From PVC group bacterium (GTDB lineage Bacteria > Verrucomicrobiota > Kiritimatiellia > SS1-B-03-39 > UBA6053): a stretch of 26,599 nt of DNA. The stretch spans positions 1 to 26,599 of the forward strand of contig PXAS01000176.1 of NCBI GenBank assembly GCA_003565815.1, read 5' to 3'. The notes under the pieces were generated by a model. That model did no database searches. It was given only the letters and a program-made list of their open reading frames with translations, and was not told where the DNA came from. Made by a program: the position numbers and the translations under genes. Below, in pieces: positions 14,889-23,455 of this stretch (position 1 is its first letter; each line of letters begins with the position of its first letter).

Positions 14889-14965
14889 GGCGGTGTAGCT
14901 CAGCTGGTCAGAGCAGAGGAATCATAATCCTTGTGTCGGGGGTTCAAATCCCTCCATCGCCACCA
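14889..14965 (+). tRNA. tRNA-Met (CAT)
   Basis: A 77-base tRNA gene with CCA encoded. The acceptor GGCGGTG pairs with CATCGCC including one G-T pair. The D-arm region is TAGCTCAGCTGGTCAGAGC, the anticodon stem-loop is GAGGAATCATAATCCTT with CAT anticodon, and the T-arm is GGGGGTTCAAATCCCTC. The paired first base and overall form fit elongator tRNA-Met; a tRNA-Ile(CAT), read after lysidine modification, cannot be excluded. Confidence 0.93.
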
Positions 14966-14972
14966 TTTTCAG

Positions 14973-14997
14973 GCCCCTCTTCGGAGGGGCTTTTTTT
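14973..14997 (+). terminator. Terminator after tRNA-Met
   Basis: GCCCCTC-TTCG-GAGGGGC followed by seven T residues. The stable C(TTCG)G tetraloop and the uninterrupted T-run make this a strong intrinsic terminator, so tRNA-Met is a single-gene transcript. Confidence 0.93.
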
Positions 14998-15098
14998 GGT
15001 TTTATTGCCGATTTCATTGGCTTTATCACATCGGCATGACATCGGCGGCCTGTTCATGACCCACCTGAATCCGAGTGAACGTGGCTTTCGAACGGGGG

Positions 15099-15593
15099 TC
15101 AGGCGACAAACAATGATTTCACTTTTTCTCCCCGGGCCTCGAAAATTTTGACGAGTTGGGGTTTGACCAGGAATTTGTGTCCGACCCGGCAACAGGGAAC
15201 CGCGTAGTCGATTTCATCGCGAATCAGGGTGCCCTCATTTTGGCTTTCAAACAAATGTTGATGGCGCCATTTTCGGTAGGGCCCCTTGAGCTGAAGGTCG
15301 ACGAATCCGCGGGGGGCATCCACGCTTTCGATGCGGGCGACCCACTTCAGGGGCACGCCTTTCACTTTGAGCCTGTAGACGATTTCCGTGCCCGCCTCCA
15401 TGCGCGCCGGCACCGGGGGCTGAATACGCATTTCCTGGGACGCAGGGGTCAATTTTTCAAGATTGGCGGGCTGTTGGAAGAAATGAAATACGCGCTCGAC
15501 TGGCGCGTTCACCCATTGGGTTGCGGACAAATGGTATTGTCCGCAACCGATTTGGGTGAAGCTGATTTGGATGTCCGGGCTGCTGGTTGTCAT
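15099..15593 (-). CDS. SRPBCC-fold ligand-binding protein
   Basis: A 164-residue protein of the START/Bet v 1-like (SRPBCC, polyketide cyclase/CoxG-like) superfamily. Telling features are the N-terminal QWVNAPVERVFHFFQQPANLEKLTP segment, typical of the first strand and helices, the central LKVKGVPLKWVARIESVD strand pair and the GPYRKWRHQHLFE segment. The fold makes a cavity for a hydrophobic ligand, but nothing indicates which one. Such domains also occur fused to TIGR01777-type sugar epimerases; here it stands alone. No good ribosome-binding site precedes the ATG. A small ORF lies 41 bases upstream in the same direction. Confidence 0.8.
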   Translation of the reverse strand: MTTSSPDIQISFTQIGCGQYHLSATQWVNAPVERVFHFFQQPANLEKLTPASQEMRIQPPVPARMEAGTEIVYRLKVKGVPLKWVARIESVDAPRGFVDLQLKGPYRKWRHQHLFESQNEGTLIRDEIDYAVPCCRVGHKFLVKPQLVKIFEARGEKVKSLFVA

Positions 15594-15634
15594 GTGGTTG
15601 AATCGTTCGGAAACGATTCAACTTACCCGATATC

Positions 15635-15877
15635 TCAGTCCAAACGCATGTGATCGGGGGCGGGATGTCCGTGAGCCCGTTCGAAAAGCCATTCCAACAC
15701 TTTCCGTACAGGGATTTCCCGCGAGGGGACGCGGGTGAGACTGGAAAAATCCTTCGGATCCTTTCTCTTCCACCCGTCAGGGTTATGAGAGACCGGACCT
15801 TCAGCTTGCGTCGGACTGCGGATCATCGTCGGAATCCCACTGGAAACGACAAATGATTCGCGGGACGGCATCGCCAT
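15635..15877 (-). CDS. Small uncharacterised protein (80 aa)
   Basis: I do not recognise this protein. It is hydrophilic, with a SSLTRVPSREIPVRKVLEWL segment and a HGHPAPDH motif near the C-terminus, and has no signal peptide or membrane segment. Support for it being real: it fills an otherwise empty gap, the Shine-Dalgarno-like GGAAGGGA lies at usable spacing from the start (M1 at 15877 or M3 at 15871), and its codon use resembles its neighbours. It could be cotranscribed with the SRPBCC gene 41 bases downstream. Confidence 0.45.
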   Translation of the reverse strand: MAMPSRESFVVSSGIPTMIRSPTQAEGPVSHNPDGWKRKDPKDFSSLTRVPSREIPVRKVLEWLFERAHGHPAPDHMRLD

Positions 15878-15976
15878 TCGCAGAATTCCCTTCCCCCAAA
15901 CAAATCCGCCGTACCCTCCCCCTTATCATCCTCCAAAATCACTCGACACGCGCCCCGGGCATGTTAGGCTTCCCAC

Positions 15977-17158
15977 ATGAACAAACGTCTTTTTATCATT
16001 GTCATGGACTCCGTGGGGATCGGCGCCGCCCCCGACGCGGAAGCATACGGTGACGCGGGCGCCGCGACCTTGCAACATACCGCGCAAGCGGTGGGCGGAC
16101 TGCGCCTGCCGCATTTCGAAAAACTGGGGCTGGCCAACATCCTCTCCCTCCTGCCCGATCAGGGCCCCATCACCGGCGTCATGCCCGCGGACGCCCCGCT
16201 GGCCGACTGGGGCGCCATGCGCGAGCGCTCTGAAGGCAAGGACACCATTACCGGCCACTGGGAAATCGCGGGGCTCCTTCTCGATCCCGGCTTCCACGTG
16301 TTTCCACTGCAAACCCCCGCCTTCCCCGAAGAAATCACCGCCCCCCTTCAATCGGAGTGCGGGCGCCCCCTGCTCGGCAACTGTCACGGCAGCGGCACCA
16401 AAATGATCGAAGACTTCGGCGCCGAAGCCATGGAAAAAGGCGGGCTCATCGTCTACACCAGCGCCGATTCGGTTTTCCAAATCGCGGCCCACATCGACGT
16501 GGTGCCCCTGAAAGAACTCTACCAAGCCTGCGAAACGGCCCGAAGACTTTGCGATCCCTGGCGCGTGGGGCGGGTCATCGCGCGCCCTTTCACCGGCGAA
16601 CCCGGTAACTTCACCCGCACGTCCGACCGGGTGGACTACGCCTACGCCACCGAATCCCCCACTATTCTCCAACACCTGCAGGGCCACGACGTTCCCGTGT
16701 ACAGCGTCGGGAAAATCGAAGACATTTTCGCCCATCGCGGCATCACCCAAGGCTGGCACACCGGCGGCAACCCCGCCTCCATGGCCCGCACCGAAACGCT
16801 GATGCGCGAACTCGACCACGGCTTCGTCTTTGCCAACTTCATCGATTTCGACATGCTGTACGGACACCGACGCGATCCGAAAGGCTACGCAAACTGCCTC
16901 ATGGAAATGGACGACTGGCTGGGAACGGCCCTGCCGCTTTTACGCGACGAGGACATTCTCATCCTCACCGCCGACCACGGGAACGACCCCATCTTCAAAG
17001 GCACCGACCATACCCGCGAACACGTTCCCCTCTTGGTCATCCGCAAAAAAGCAGGCGGAAAATCCCTCGGCGTCCGGGACGGATTCCAGGATATCGCCCA
17101 ATCCGCCGCCGCCTTTTTCGGGGTGCCTCCCATGAAACGGGGCACCAGCTTCCTCTGA
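15977..17158 (+). CDS. deoB: Phosphopentomutase
   Basis: Phosphopentomutase interconverts ribose (or deoxyribose) 1-phosphate and 5-phosphate, linking nucleoside breakdown to the pentose phosphate pathway. The 393-residue product is full length for the family. Alkaline-phosphatase-superfamily features are visible: metal ligand D11 in VMDSVGIG, the phospho-acceptor threonine region GKDTITGHWE at 88-96, the DFDMLYGHRRD motif, ADHGNDP and HTREHVPLL, which bring the remaining metal ligands. No other deo gene is in the window. A weak promoter-like pair (TCGACA and TAGGCT) sits within 35 bases of the ATG. The gene is convergent with the SLC12-like transporter, stop to stop four bases apart. Confidence 0.96.
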   Translation: MNKRLFIIVMDSVGIGAAPDAEAYGDAGAATLQHTAQAVGGLRLPHFEKLGLANILSLLPDQGPITGVMPADAPLADWGAMRERSEGKDTITGHWEIAGLLLDPGFHVFPLQTPAFPEEITAPLQSECGRPLLGNCHGSGTKMIEDFGAEAMEKGGLIVYTSADSVFQIAAHIDVVPLKELYQACETARRLCDPWRVGRVIARPFTGEPGNFTRTSDRVDYAYATESPTILQHLQGHDVPVYSVGKIEDIFAHRGITQGWHTGGNPASMARTETLMRELDHGFVFANFIDFDMLYGHRRDPKGYANCLMEMDDWLGTALPLLRDEDILILTADHGNDPIFKGTDHTREHVPLLVIRKKAGGKSLGVRDGFQDIAQSAAAFFGVPPMKRGTSFL

Positions 17159-17162
17159 AAGC

Positions 17163-19412
17163 TCACCCCACCCCGATGATTTCCGCGAAATCCATTTCTT
17201 CGGCGGAGAGTACCATGACCACGGGCAAGCCTTCGGTGGACGAGATGACGTTCCGGTAATAATTCAGATAAGCGGCTTGCGATTCTTTGGCATCCGGATG
17301 CTTCATCCCCAACATCACCATGGAGGCGTCGGCGGAGGATTCGTGAATGACTTCAAAAGGCTTGCGGCCCCCGGGCTCCAGGATTTCAAATTCCATTTCC
17401 AACCGCTGCTCCTCCACGAATTCCTTCATGTAGGTTTCGATTTCCTCGCGGCTTTCCCCGGTGGTGACAATGCGTTTGAGCACGATTCTCGTCTTTCCCC
17501 ACTGGGGGTTCCTGCGCAACTGGTAGGCCAGGGTTACCATGAGGCCAATGTTCAGTTGCCGCCCCCGCCACCAGATGTCAATTCTCGGAATCTCGGGCAG
17601 TTCCGATTCCGCTTTCCCCTCCCGCACCATCACCAGATTTTTGTTTAGCTGATAGGTCAGACGGATGACCCGCACAAAGGCCTCGTGTTTTTCCTCCACT
17701 TGACTCTCGCCCAGCAGAATCGTGTTGGGTTCCAAGGGGCCAAAGCCATACCCTTTGATCAAAGCCTCCGCCCCCTGCAACACGTCGGTGGAGGGAAAGA
17801 TCTTGATCATCGCGGCCACGTCCCGTTTCAGGAGATAATCATTGATGCTCTTCTTGATGGAAGCCACCCGTTCGGCGGTCCATTCGCGGGAGGAAAGAAT
17901 GGTGGCCAGGGTCAGGTAACTGGGTCCCCGCGCCAATGCGGAGGCCAATTCGATCAAATGCCAGCGGGACTGGGGAGAACCGCACAGCACCAATACGTTG
18001 GGGCGCCAGTTACGTTCGTCCAGGGGTCTTTTCATCAGGCGGCGGATGGCCACCCGCACCAGCAACATCAACACGCCGTGCCGCATGTCCCCCCAATGCG
18101 CTTTGAGTTGCCTGCTTTTCATGAACAAATACAACCCGCCCGTGAGCAGGAGCGCCGTCATGGTTGCGCCCAAATCAATCATGAGCATGGTCAACAGGCA
18201 GCCCGCCGCGCCGAGCATGGAACCCCACCAGGGGAATTTGAACTTCGGTCGCCAGCTTGGGCTTTCGATCAGGCCCTCCAACCCGGCCGACAAATTGATC
18301 AGCCCATAGGAGGTGAGGAAAAACATGGAGAGAATGGGCGCGATCAGATTCAAATCCCCGAGCATGATGGCGATCAGGGCCACCACGAATGAACAGGCGG
18401 TGGCCATGCGCGGATCGTTTTTGCTCCCGTATCCCCGCCCGATAAAGCGGGGCAAAACCTTGTCTTTCGCCAAAGCCTGCAACGTGCGCGGGGCGCCGAG
18501 CAAGGCGCCCAGGGCACTGGAGAGCGTGGCCGCCCAGACGCCGACCATGATGAGTTTGCCCCACCGGGCCACGTCGGACATGATCATGGGGCGCACCAAC
18601 AAGACCCGCTCGTCCCGAACCACCGACAATAAAAACATCGGAATGGTCATGTAGACCAAATATCCGACCAACACCGCCGCGATCGTCCCCCGCGGCAGGG
18701 ATTTGGTCGGGTTTTTCAAATCCCCGGACATGGAGATCCCGGCTTCAATGCCGGTCACGGCCGGGAAAAACACCGCGAATACGGCCCAAAAACCCAATTT
18801 CGCTGGAATCTCGGTTTCCGGGGTCAGATAGTTTCGTTCCGGCGTGGACCCCGCGAAAAACGAAAACAGCGCCAACATGATGGCTCCCAGAATGAACAAC
18901 TGCGTTTTCAAAGCGAGGTTCGCGGATACCAGGGCCAAGAAGGTCAATACCAGCAGGGTCAGCACCGAAATCAGGCGGATTTGTGTGATGGGAAAGGGCA
19001 TCATGTCCACCCAGTGGGACACGTCCACCACATCCACCAGGGCTTCGGCGAACCCCGAGATGTAAAAGGCAATGCCCAGGGCCTGGGCAAAGAACAGCGG
19101 CATTCCGATGGCCGCGCCCACCTCCGGACCCAGGGAGCGAGAAATCAAATAATACGCCCCGCCCCCGCCCACTTTCATGTTGGTGGCCGTGGCCGAAAGC
19201 GAAAGCCCGGTGAGGAAGGTAATCGACGTGGCCATGGTGACGATCAACAAGGTCAGCGGCAGGCCCACGTTGCCCAGCACCCAGCCGAAGCGCAAAAACA
19301 TGATCACCCCGAGTATCGTGAGGATACTGGGGGTGAACACGCCCTGAAAGGTTCCGAATTGATAACCGGAAGATTGACCAAGGACTTTTTTGGATGAAGA
19401 GGCGTCTGGCAT
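17163..19412 (-). CDS. SLC12-like cation/chloride cotransporter-type permease
   Basis: A 749-residue APC-superfamily membrane protein with about 12 transmembrane helices between residues 25 and 432 and a soluble C-terminal domain of about 310 residues. Its N-terminus GVFTPSILTILGVIMFLRFG and the loop FFPAVTGIEAGISMSGDLKN (215-234, then PTKSLPRGT) are hallmarks of the SLC12 (Na-K-Cl, K-Cl) family, and the large cytoplasmic C-domain is also shared with it. By family it would move K+/Na+ with chloride, but bacterial members include amino acid transporters, so the substrate is not certain. The C-domain carries a UspA-like segment (VLVLCGSPQSRW). I see no clear ribosome-binding site before ATG 19412. 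The MITE-like copy 2 lies 68 bases upstream. Confidence 0.88.
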   Translation of the reverse strand: MPDASSSKKVLGQSSGYQFGTFQGVFTPSILTILGVIMFLRFGWVLGNVGLPLTLLIVTMATSITFLTGLSLSATATNMKVGGGGAYYLISRSLGPEVGAAIGMPLFFAQALGIAFYISGFAEALVDVVDVSHWVDMMPFPITQIRLISVLTLLVLTFLALVSANLALKTQLFILGAIMLALFSFFAGSTPERNYLTPETEIPAKLGFWAVFAVFFPAVTGIEAGISMSGDLKNPTKSLPRGTIAAVLVGYLVYMTIPMFLLSVVRDERVLLVRPMIMSDVARWGKLIMVGVWAATLSSALGALLGAPRTLQALAKDKVLPRFIGRGYGSKNDPRMATACSFVVALIAIMLGDLNLIAPILSMFFLTSYGLINLSAGLEGLIESPSWRPKFKFPWWGSMLGAAGCLLTMLMIDLGATMTALLLTGGLYLFMKSRQLKAHWGDMRHGVLMLLVRVAIRRLMKRPLDERNWRPNVLVLCGSPQSRWHLIELASALARGPSYLTLATILSSREWTAERVASIKKSINDYLLKRDVAAMIKIFPSTDVLQGAEALIKGYGFGPLEPNTILLGESQVEEKHEAFVRVIRLTYQLNKNLVMVREGKAESELPEIPRIDIWWRGRQLNIGLMVTLAYQLRRNPQWGKTRIVLKRIVTTGESREEIETYMKEFVEEQRLEMEFEILEPGGRKPFEVIHESSADASMVMLGMKHPDAKESQAAYLNYYRNVISSTEGLPVVMVLSAEEMDFAEIIGVG

Positions 19413-19479
19413 CTGTGAAAGATGACGTACATCAACCGCGCGACAAATTCAAGTCACGGGATGCCGCGGGCTGAAAAAC

Positions 19480-19620
19480 GGGCGCATCTCATCATTGGTG
19501 TTTTTTTGCCGTAGCTGCAACTGTCCCCAGTTGCAGAACCTATCATAGATCTGGATATCGAAGCTGGGGACAGCTTCGACGACGACGATTCGACAGTTTC
19601 ACTAATGATGAGATGCGCCC
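19480..19620. mobile_element. MITE-like palindromic element, copy 2
   Basis: A 141-bp second copy of the element at 6522-6665, with 21-bp terminal inverted repeats (19480-19500 and 19600-19620) differing at one position. The central 90 bases, including both hairpins with TCCC and GGGA loops, are almost identical to copy 1. Differences in the arms are compensatory: copy 1 has CAGAATT/AATTGTG and copy 2 has CATCATT/AATGATG, so pairing is kept. It is flanked by a 15-bp direct repeat CTGAAAAACGGGCGC (19471-19485 and 19629-19643), with CTGAAAAAC also directly abutting the right end. It sits between the radical SAM stop and the transporter start, both on the minus strand. Confidence 0.87.
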
Positions 19621-19646
19621 CTGAAAAACTGAAAAACGGGCGCGAT

Positions 19647-20618
19647 TCAGAGCAAGGATCCGCCGCAACTGGACCCTTGGCCGGCGGTACAGCCGAAACA
19701 GTGGGGCGCGGTGCGGATGGGGAGTTGTTTCCAACGGCGCAGGTCCACGTCCCACAAGCGCAGGGGCTGCCCCTCAAAGCCGAGGTGCATGTTCATTTGC
19801 TGGTTGAAATCGCAGTCGAACACCGCCCCCTGCCAGTCGACGCTGATGGTGTCCCGGCACATCAGTCCGGCCACGGCGCCGGGGTTGAAGTTGTCCATCA
19901 GCAAGGCCATGTAGTCTTCGTATTGATCGCGCTGACGCAGATAATTGGCGAAGCGGGCCACGGGCAAATTGGTGAGCGCGTACAGGCTGTGAAATTCAAT
20001 GCCGAAATGCTCCATCAACTCGCGCTTGTAATCCGCCTCCAGTTGTTTTTGATCGGGCGGCAGCATGGCGCCATTGGGGTTGTAGACCAAATCGAGTTTG
20101 AGGTCCTCCCGTTTGCCGTACCCGATGCGATTGAGGAGTTGCAGGGCTTCGATGCTTTGATCAAATACGCCGTTGCCGCGCTGGGCGTTCACGTTTTCCG
20201 GCGAGTAGCAGGGCATGGAAGCCACGATTTCCACTTGATGTTCGGCCAAAAATTCCGCGGTGCCTTCATAGCCCTCCTGGAGGAGAATGGTCAGATTGCA
20301 ACGGTCCAAGACATGACAATGGCGTTTTTTGAACTCGCGCACCATCTGGCGGAAACTCGGGTTCATTTCCGGGGCGCCTCCGGTCAAATCCACCACTTCC
20401 ATGGGGTTTTCATCCACCCAGTCCAGTATGCGCGCCACGGTCTCCGGGGTCATGATTTCCTTGCGGGTGGGGCCCGCGGTCACGTGACAATGAATGCAAC
20501 TCAGGTTGCAAAGCCATCCCACGTTGATCTGGAGCACCCGGGGCTCCTCCCGCTCCAGCCAAAGGCCGTGTGCGCTCAATTTTTCTTCGAAATCATTCGT
20601 TTTCGTTTGTATGTCCAT
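19647..20618 (-). CDS. arsS: ArsS-like radical SAM protein
   Basis: A 323-residue radical S-adenosylmethionine enzyme of the ArsS / rSAM-SeCys family, linked in other organisms to arsenosugar biosynthesis. The [4Fe-4S]-binding motif is CNLSCIHC with C37, C41 and C44. Family-typical segments follow: VDLTGGAPE, DRCNLTILLQEGYE, SMPCYSPENVNAQRG and DLVYNPNGAMLPPDQ. The Cys-rich C-terminus is CFGCTAGQGSSCGGSL, with Cys and no in-frame TGA, so no selenocysteine is needed. GGAGAG at nine bases supports ATG 20618; the frame is open to 20780 without family similarity. No arsM or other ars gene is in the window, so the arsenic role is inferred from the family only. The MITE-like copy 2 begins 27 bases after the stop. 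Confidence 0.88.
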   Translation of the reverse strand: MDIQTKTNDFEEKLSAHGLWLEREEPRVLQINVGWLCNLSCIHCHVTAGPTRKEIMTPETVARILDWVDENPMEVVDLTGGAPEMNPSFRQMVREFKKRHCHVLDRCNLTILLQEGYEGTAEFLAEHQVEIVASMPCYSPENVNAQRGNGVFDQSIEALQLLNRIGYGKREDLKLDLVYNPNGAMLPPDQKQLEADYKRELMEHFGIEFHSLYALTNLPVARFANYLRQRDQYEDYMALLMDNFNPGAVAGLMCRDTISVDWQGAVFDCDFNQQMNMHLGFEGQPLRLWDVDLRRWKQLPIRTAPHCFGCTAGQGSSCGGSLL

Positions 20619-20839
20619 ATGCAAATCTCTCCGGTTCAATTCGATGCCGCACCCATTCACCATTGTCGCTTCATGGGGTTTCAGATCAGACGGTGTAGGG
20701 TTTAAATTATTCCATGAAGCCCGAAAGAAAAGGGAGAAGGCGGAAAGTACACCGGATAAAGGCTTGAAGTCATTGTCCAAACCGATAGAGCAAAGTCAAC
20801 TTTTCAACTTTACCCTTCTCGCAAGGAAACGGAGACTTT

Positions 20840-22237
20840 ATGAAAATTTGTTGTATTGGCGCGGGCTATGTTGGCGGACCGACCATGGCCATGATTGCCC
20901 ACAAATGCCCCGACATCCAGGTTTTCGTGGTGGACATCAACCAAGTACGCATTGATGCCTGGAATTCCGATGGCCTGCCCGTTTACGAACCGGGTCTGCA
21001 GGAAATTGTCGAGGAAAACCGCGGCAAAAACCTGCACTTCACCACCGACGTGGACGCGCACATTCGGGATGCGGACATCATTTTCATGAGCGTCAACACC
21101 CCCACGAAACAGTACGGGGTGGGCAAAGGACGGGCCGCGGACCTCAAATTCATCGAACTCTGCGCCCGCCGCATCGCCGAAGTCGCGGAAGGGCACAAGA
21201 TCGTGGTGGAGAAATCCACGCTGCCGGTCCGCACCGCCGAAACCGTGAAACGCATCCTCGCCAACACGCCCCACGGGGCCACGTTTGACGTGCTCTCCAA
21301 TCCGGAATTTCTCGCCGAGGGCACGGCCATGTCCGATCTGGAGAATCCGGACCGCGTCCTCATTGGCGGCGAATCCGCCGAAGCCATTGAAACCCTGGTC
21401 AATGTCTACGCCCGCTGGGTTTCCCGGGAGAAAATTCTCACCACCAATCTCTGGTCCTCGGAATTGTCCAAACTCGCGGCCAACGCCTTTCTCGCCCAAC
21501 GCATCAGCTCCATCAACGCCATTTCCGCACTCTGTGAAGCCACCCAGGCGGATGTGGACGAGGTGGCGCACGCCATTGGCACCGACAGCCGCATCGGCCC
21601 CAAGTTTCTGAAAGCCTCGGTGGGCTTTGGCGGCTCCTGCTTTCAAAAAGACATCCTCAATCTCGTATACCTCTGCGAACATTACGGCCTTCAGGATGTG
21701 GCCAATTACTGGGAACAGGTCATTCTCATGAACGACCACCAAAAAGTGCGCTTCGCCCGCAACATGGTGCGCACCATGTTCAACACCGTGTCCGGCAAAC
21801 GGATCGCCATCTGGGGCTTTGCCTTCAAAAAGGACACCAACGATACCCGGGAGTCCGCCGCGATTTACATTTGCCGCGATCTTCTGGACGAACACGCCCA
21901 TTTGGCCATTTACGATCCAAAGGTCAGCGAACGGCAAATCAAGGCGGATCTCCGCGCCGCTTTCAGCAGAGACGGCGTCCTGAGCGATCGCCATGCCAAG
22001 CTCATTGAAGAAAACGTCCTGATCTGCGCTTCCCCCCTGGAGGCCGCCCAAGACGCGCACGGGGTCGCGGTCATGACCGAATGGGACGAATTCAAAACCA
22101 TCGCCCCGGAAGCACTCTTCCAGGCGGTCTTCAAGCCGGCTTTTCTGTTCGACGGGCGCAACATTCTGGATCACGCGGCCTATTTGAAACAGGGCTTCGA
22201 AGTTTACGCCATTGGCAAAGGTCTTTTGGAGGGTTAA
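20840..22237 (+). CDS. ugd: UDP-glucose 6-dehydrogenase, eukaryote-like type
   Basis: Oxidises UDP-glucose to UDP-glucuronate with two NAD+, supplying a precursor for surface polysaccharides, in the cytoplasm. The 465-residue protein begins with the NAD motif IGAGYVGGPTMA at 6-17. The catalytic cysteine is C267 in VGFGGSCFQKDILNLVYLCE, a sequence of the animal and plant enzyme type rather than the shorter E. coli type. SNPEFLAEGTA, DRVLIGGE and KKDTNDTRES, where the hexose nucleotide binds, are also present. GGAG five bases before the ATG supports the start. A Gfo/Idh/MocA-type dehydrogenase follows 24 bases later, suggesting a sugar-nucleotide operon. Confidence 0.95.
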   Translation: MKICCIGAGYVGGPTMAMIAHKCPDIQVFVVDINQVRIDAWNSDGLPVYEPGLQEIVEENRGKNLHFTTDVDAHIRDADIIFMSVNTPTKQYGVGKGRAADLKFIELCARRIAEVAEGHKIVVEKSTLPVRTAETVKRILANTPHGATFDVLSNPEFLAEGTAMSDLENPDRVLIGGESAEAIETLVNVYARWVSREKILTTNLWSSELSKLAANAFLAQRISSINAISALCEATQADVDEVAHAIGTDSRIGPKFLKASVGFGGSCFQKDILNLVYLCEHYGLQDVANYWEQVILMNDHQKVRFARNMVRTMFNTVSGKRIAIWGFAFKKDTNDTRESAAIYICRDLLDEHAHLAIYDPKVSERQIKADLRAAFSRDGVLSDRHAKLIEENVLICASPLEAAQDAHGVAVMTEWDEFKTIAPEALFQAVFKPAFLFDGRNILDHAAYLKQGFEVYAIGKGLLEG

Positions 22238-22261
22238 ATTGCGAATGAAAGGTCGGATCGG

Positions 22262-23308
22262 ATGACAAGCGCGAATTCTCGGAAAAACGATCTCCCTGTC
22301 GGGCCAAACGCGAAAACCTTGGGGTTCGCGGTGGTCGGCTGTGGACGGGTGGCTCCCACCCACTTCGAGGCCATCCAAAATCTGGGGCGGGCCGGAAAGC
22401 TGGTTGCAGTGTGCGACCACGATGACGCGGCCTTGGCCCCGGCCACCCGGCGGACCGGGACCGACGGATTTGATTCGCTGCCGGAAATGCTCCGCCGCGA
22501 CGACATCGATGTCGTCTCCGTGTGTACCCCGTCCGGGTGCCATGCCGCCCATGGCATCCTTGCCGCCAAAGCCGGCAAACACGTGCTCGTGGAAAAACCC
22601 ATGGACGTGACCCTGGAGGCCGCCCGCGAACTGAACCAAACCTGCGCGGACCAAGGGGTGAAATTGTTCGTGGTCAAACAAAACCGCCTGAACTCCACCC
22701 TGCAACTGACCAAAGCCGCCATGGAAGCGGGACGCTTCGGAAAATTATACGCCATCAATGCAAATTTGATCTGGTCCCGCCCGCAGGACTATTACGCCTC
22801 GGCGTCGTGGCGGGGCACCCGCGCCATGGATGGCGGCGCCTTTATGAACCAGGGCATTCATTTTGTGGACGCCATGCGCTTTCTCGGCGGGGAAATCGTG
22901 GAAGTTCAGTCCATGTTGGCCACGCTGGCGCGGCAAATCGAATGCGAAGACATCGGTTCGGCGCTTTTCCGCTTTGAAAACGGCGCCCTTGGCAATGTGT
23001 TCGTCACCATGCTCGGCATTTCGAACGTGGAGGGCTCCCTGACCCTCATCGGCGAACGCGGCCTGGTCAAAATCGGAGGCGTGGCCATGAATACCATTGA
23101 AACCTGGCAATTCGAAGAACCCAACCCCGAACAGGACGCCCTCGCCAAAGACGCCAATTACCACACGGCCAGTGTGTACGGGAACGGTCACAAAGCCTTC
23201 TACAAACAAGTCGCGACCCATTTGCAAGGTGACGGCCCACTGCCCGCGGGAGGCGTGGAAGGGTTGCGCAGCCTCGAGGCCATCCTTCGGATTTATCGGC
23301 AAATCTAA
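22262..23308 (+). CDS. WlbA/WbpB-like Gfo/Idh/MocA oxidoreductase
   Basis: A 348-residue NAD-dependent oxidoreductase. The Rossmann motif VVGCGRVAPTH starts at 24, the EKP motif at 111-113 carries the family lysine, and DGGAFMNQGIHFVD (near 180-193) carries the catalytic-region His. The segment WSRPQDYYASASWRGT is characteristic of WlbA/WbpB-type enzymes, which oxidise the 3-position of UDP-N-acetylglucosaminuronate during synthesis of diacetamido-uronic acids of O-antigens. The upstream UDP-glucose dehydrogenase fits a uronic-acid pathway. The aminotransferase and acetyltransferase of that pathway are not in the window, so the substrate remains an inference. The start at 22262 has AAAGG about ten bases upstream. 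Confidence 0.85.
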   Translation: MTSANSRKNDLPVGPNAKTLGFAVVGCGRVAPTHFEAIQNLGRAGKLVAVCDHDDAALAPATRRTGTDGFDSLPEMLRRDDIDVVSVCTPSGCHAAHGILAAKAGKHVLVEKPMDVTLEAARELNQTCADQGVKLFVVKQNRLNSTLQLTKAAMEAGRFGKLYAINANLIWSRPQDYYASASWRGTRAMDGGAFMNQGIHFVDAMRFLGGEIVEVQSMLATLARQIECEDIGSALFRFENGALGNVFVTMLGISNVEGSLTLIGERGLVKIGGVAMNTIETWQFEEPNPEQDALAKDANYHTASVYGNGHKAFYKQVATHLQGDGPLPAGGVEGLRSLEAILRIYRQI

Positions 23309-23455
23309 TCCGCGCGAACCTGCCTCCAGCGCAGGATTCCGTATGGATCAAAGCGAATGTATTGCCCCGCCCATGTGAGAAATATGTTAGTTTTTTGCTG
23401 GATTTTCGCATGAGAATTTTATTAGGTTTCCAGAAACTGGAGCGAAAAATACATC

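Noticed and set aside
20810..22705. Long minus-strand open frame opposite the UDP-glucose dehydrogenase gene
   Set aside because: Antisense shadow of a gene with all expected catalytic motifs; no homologous family visible in its translation.
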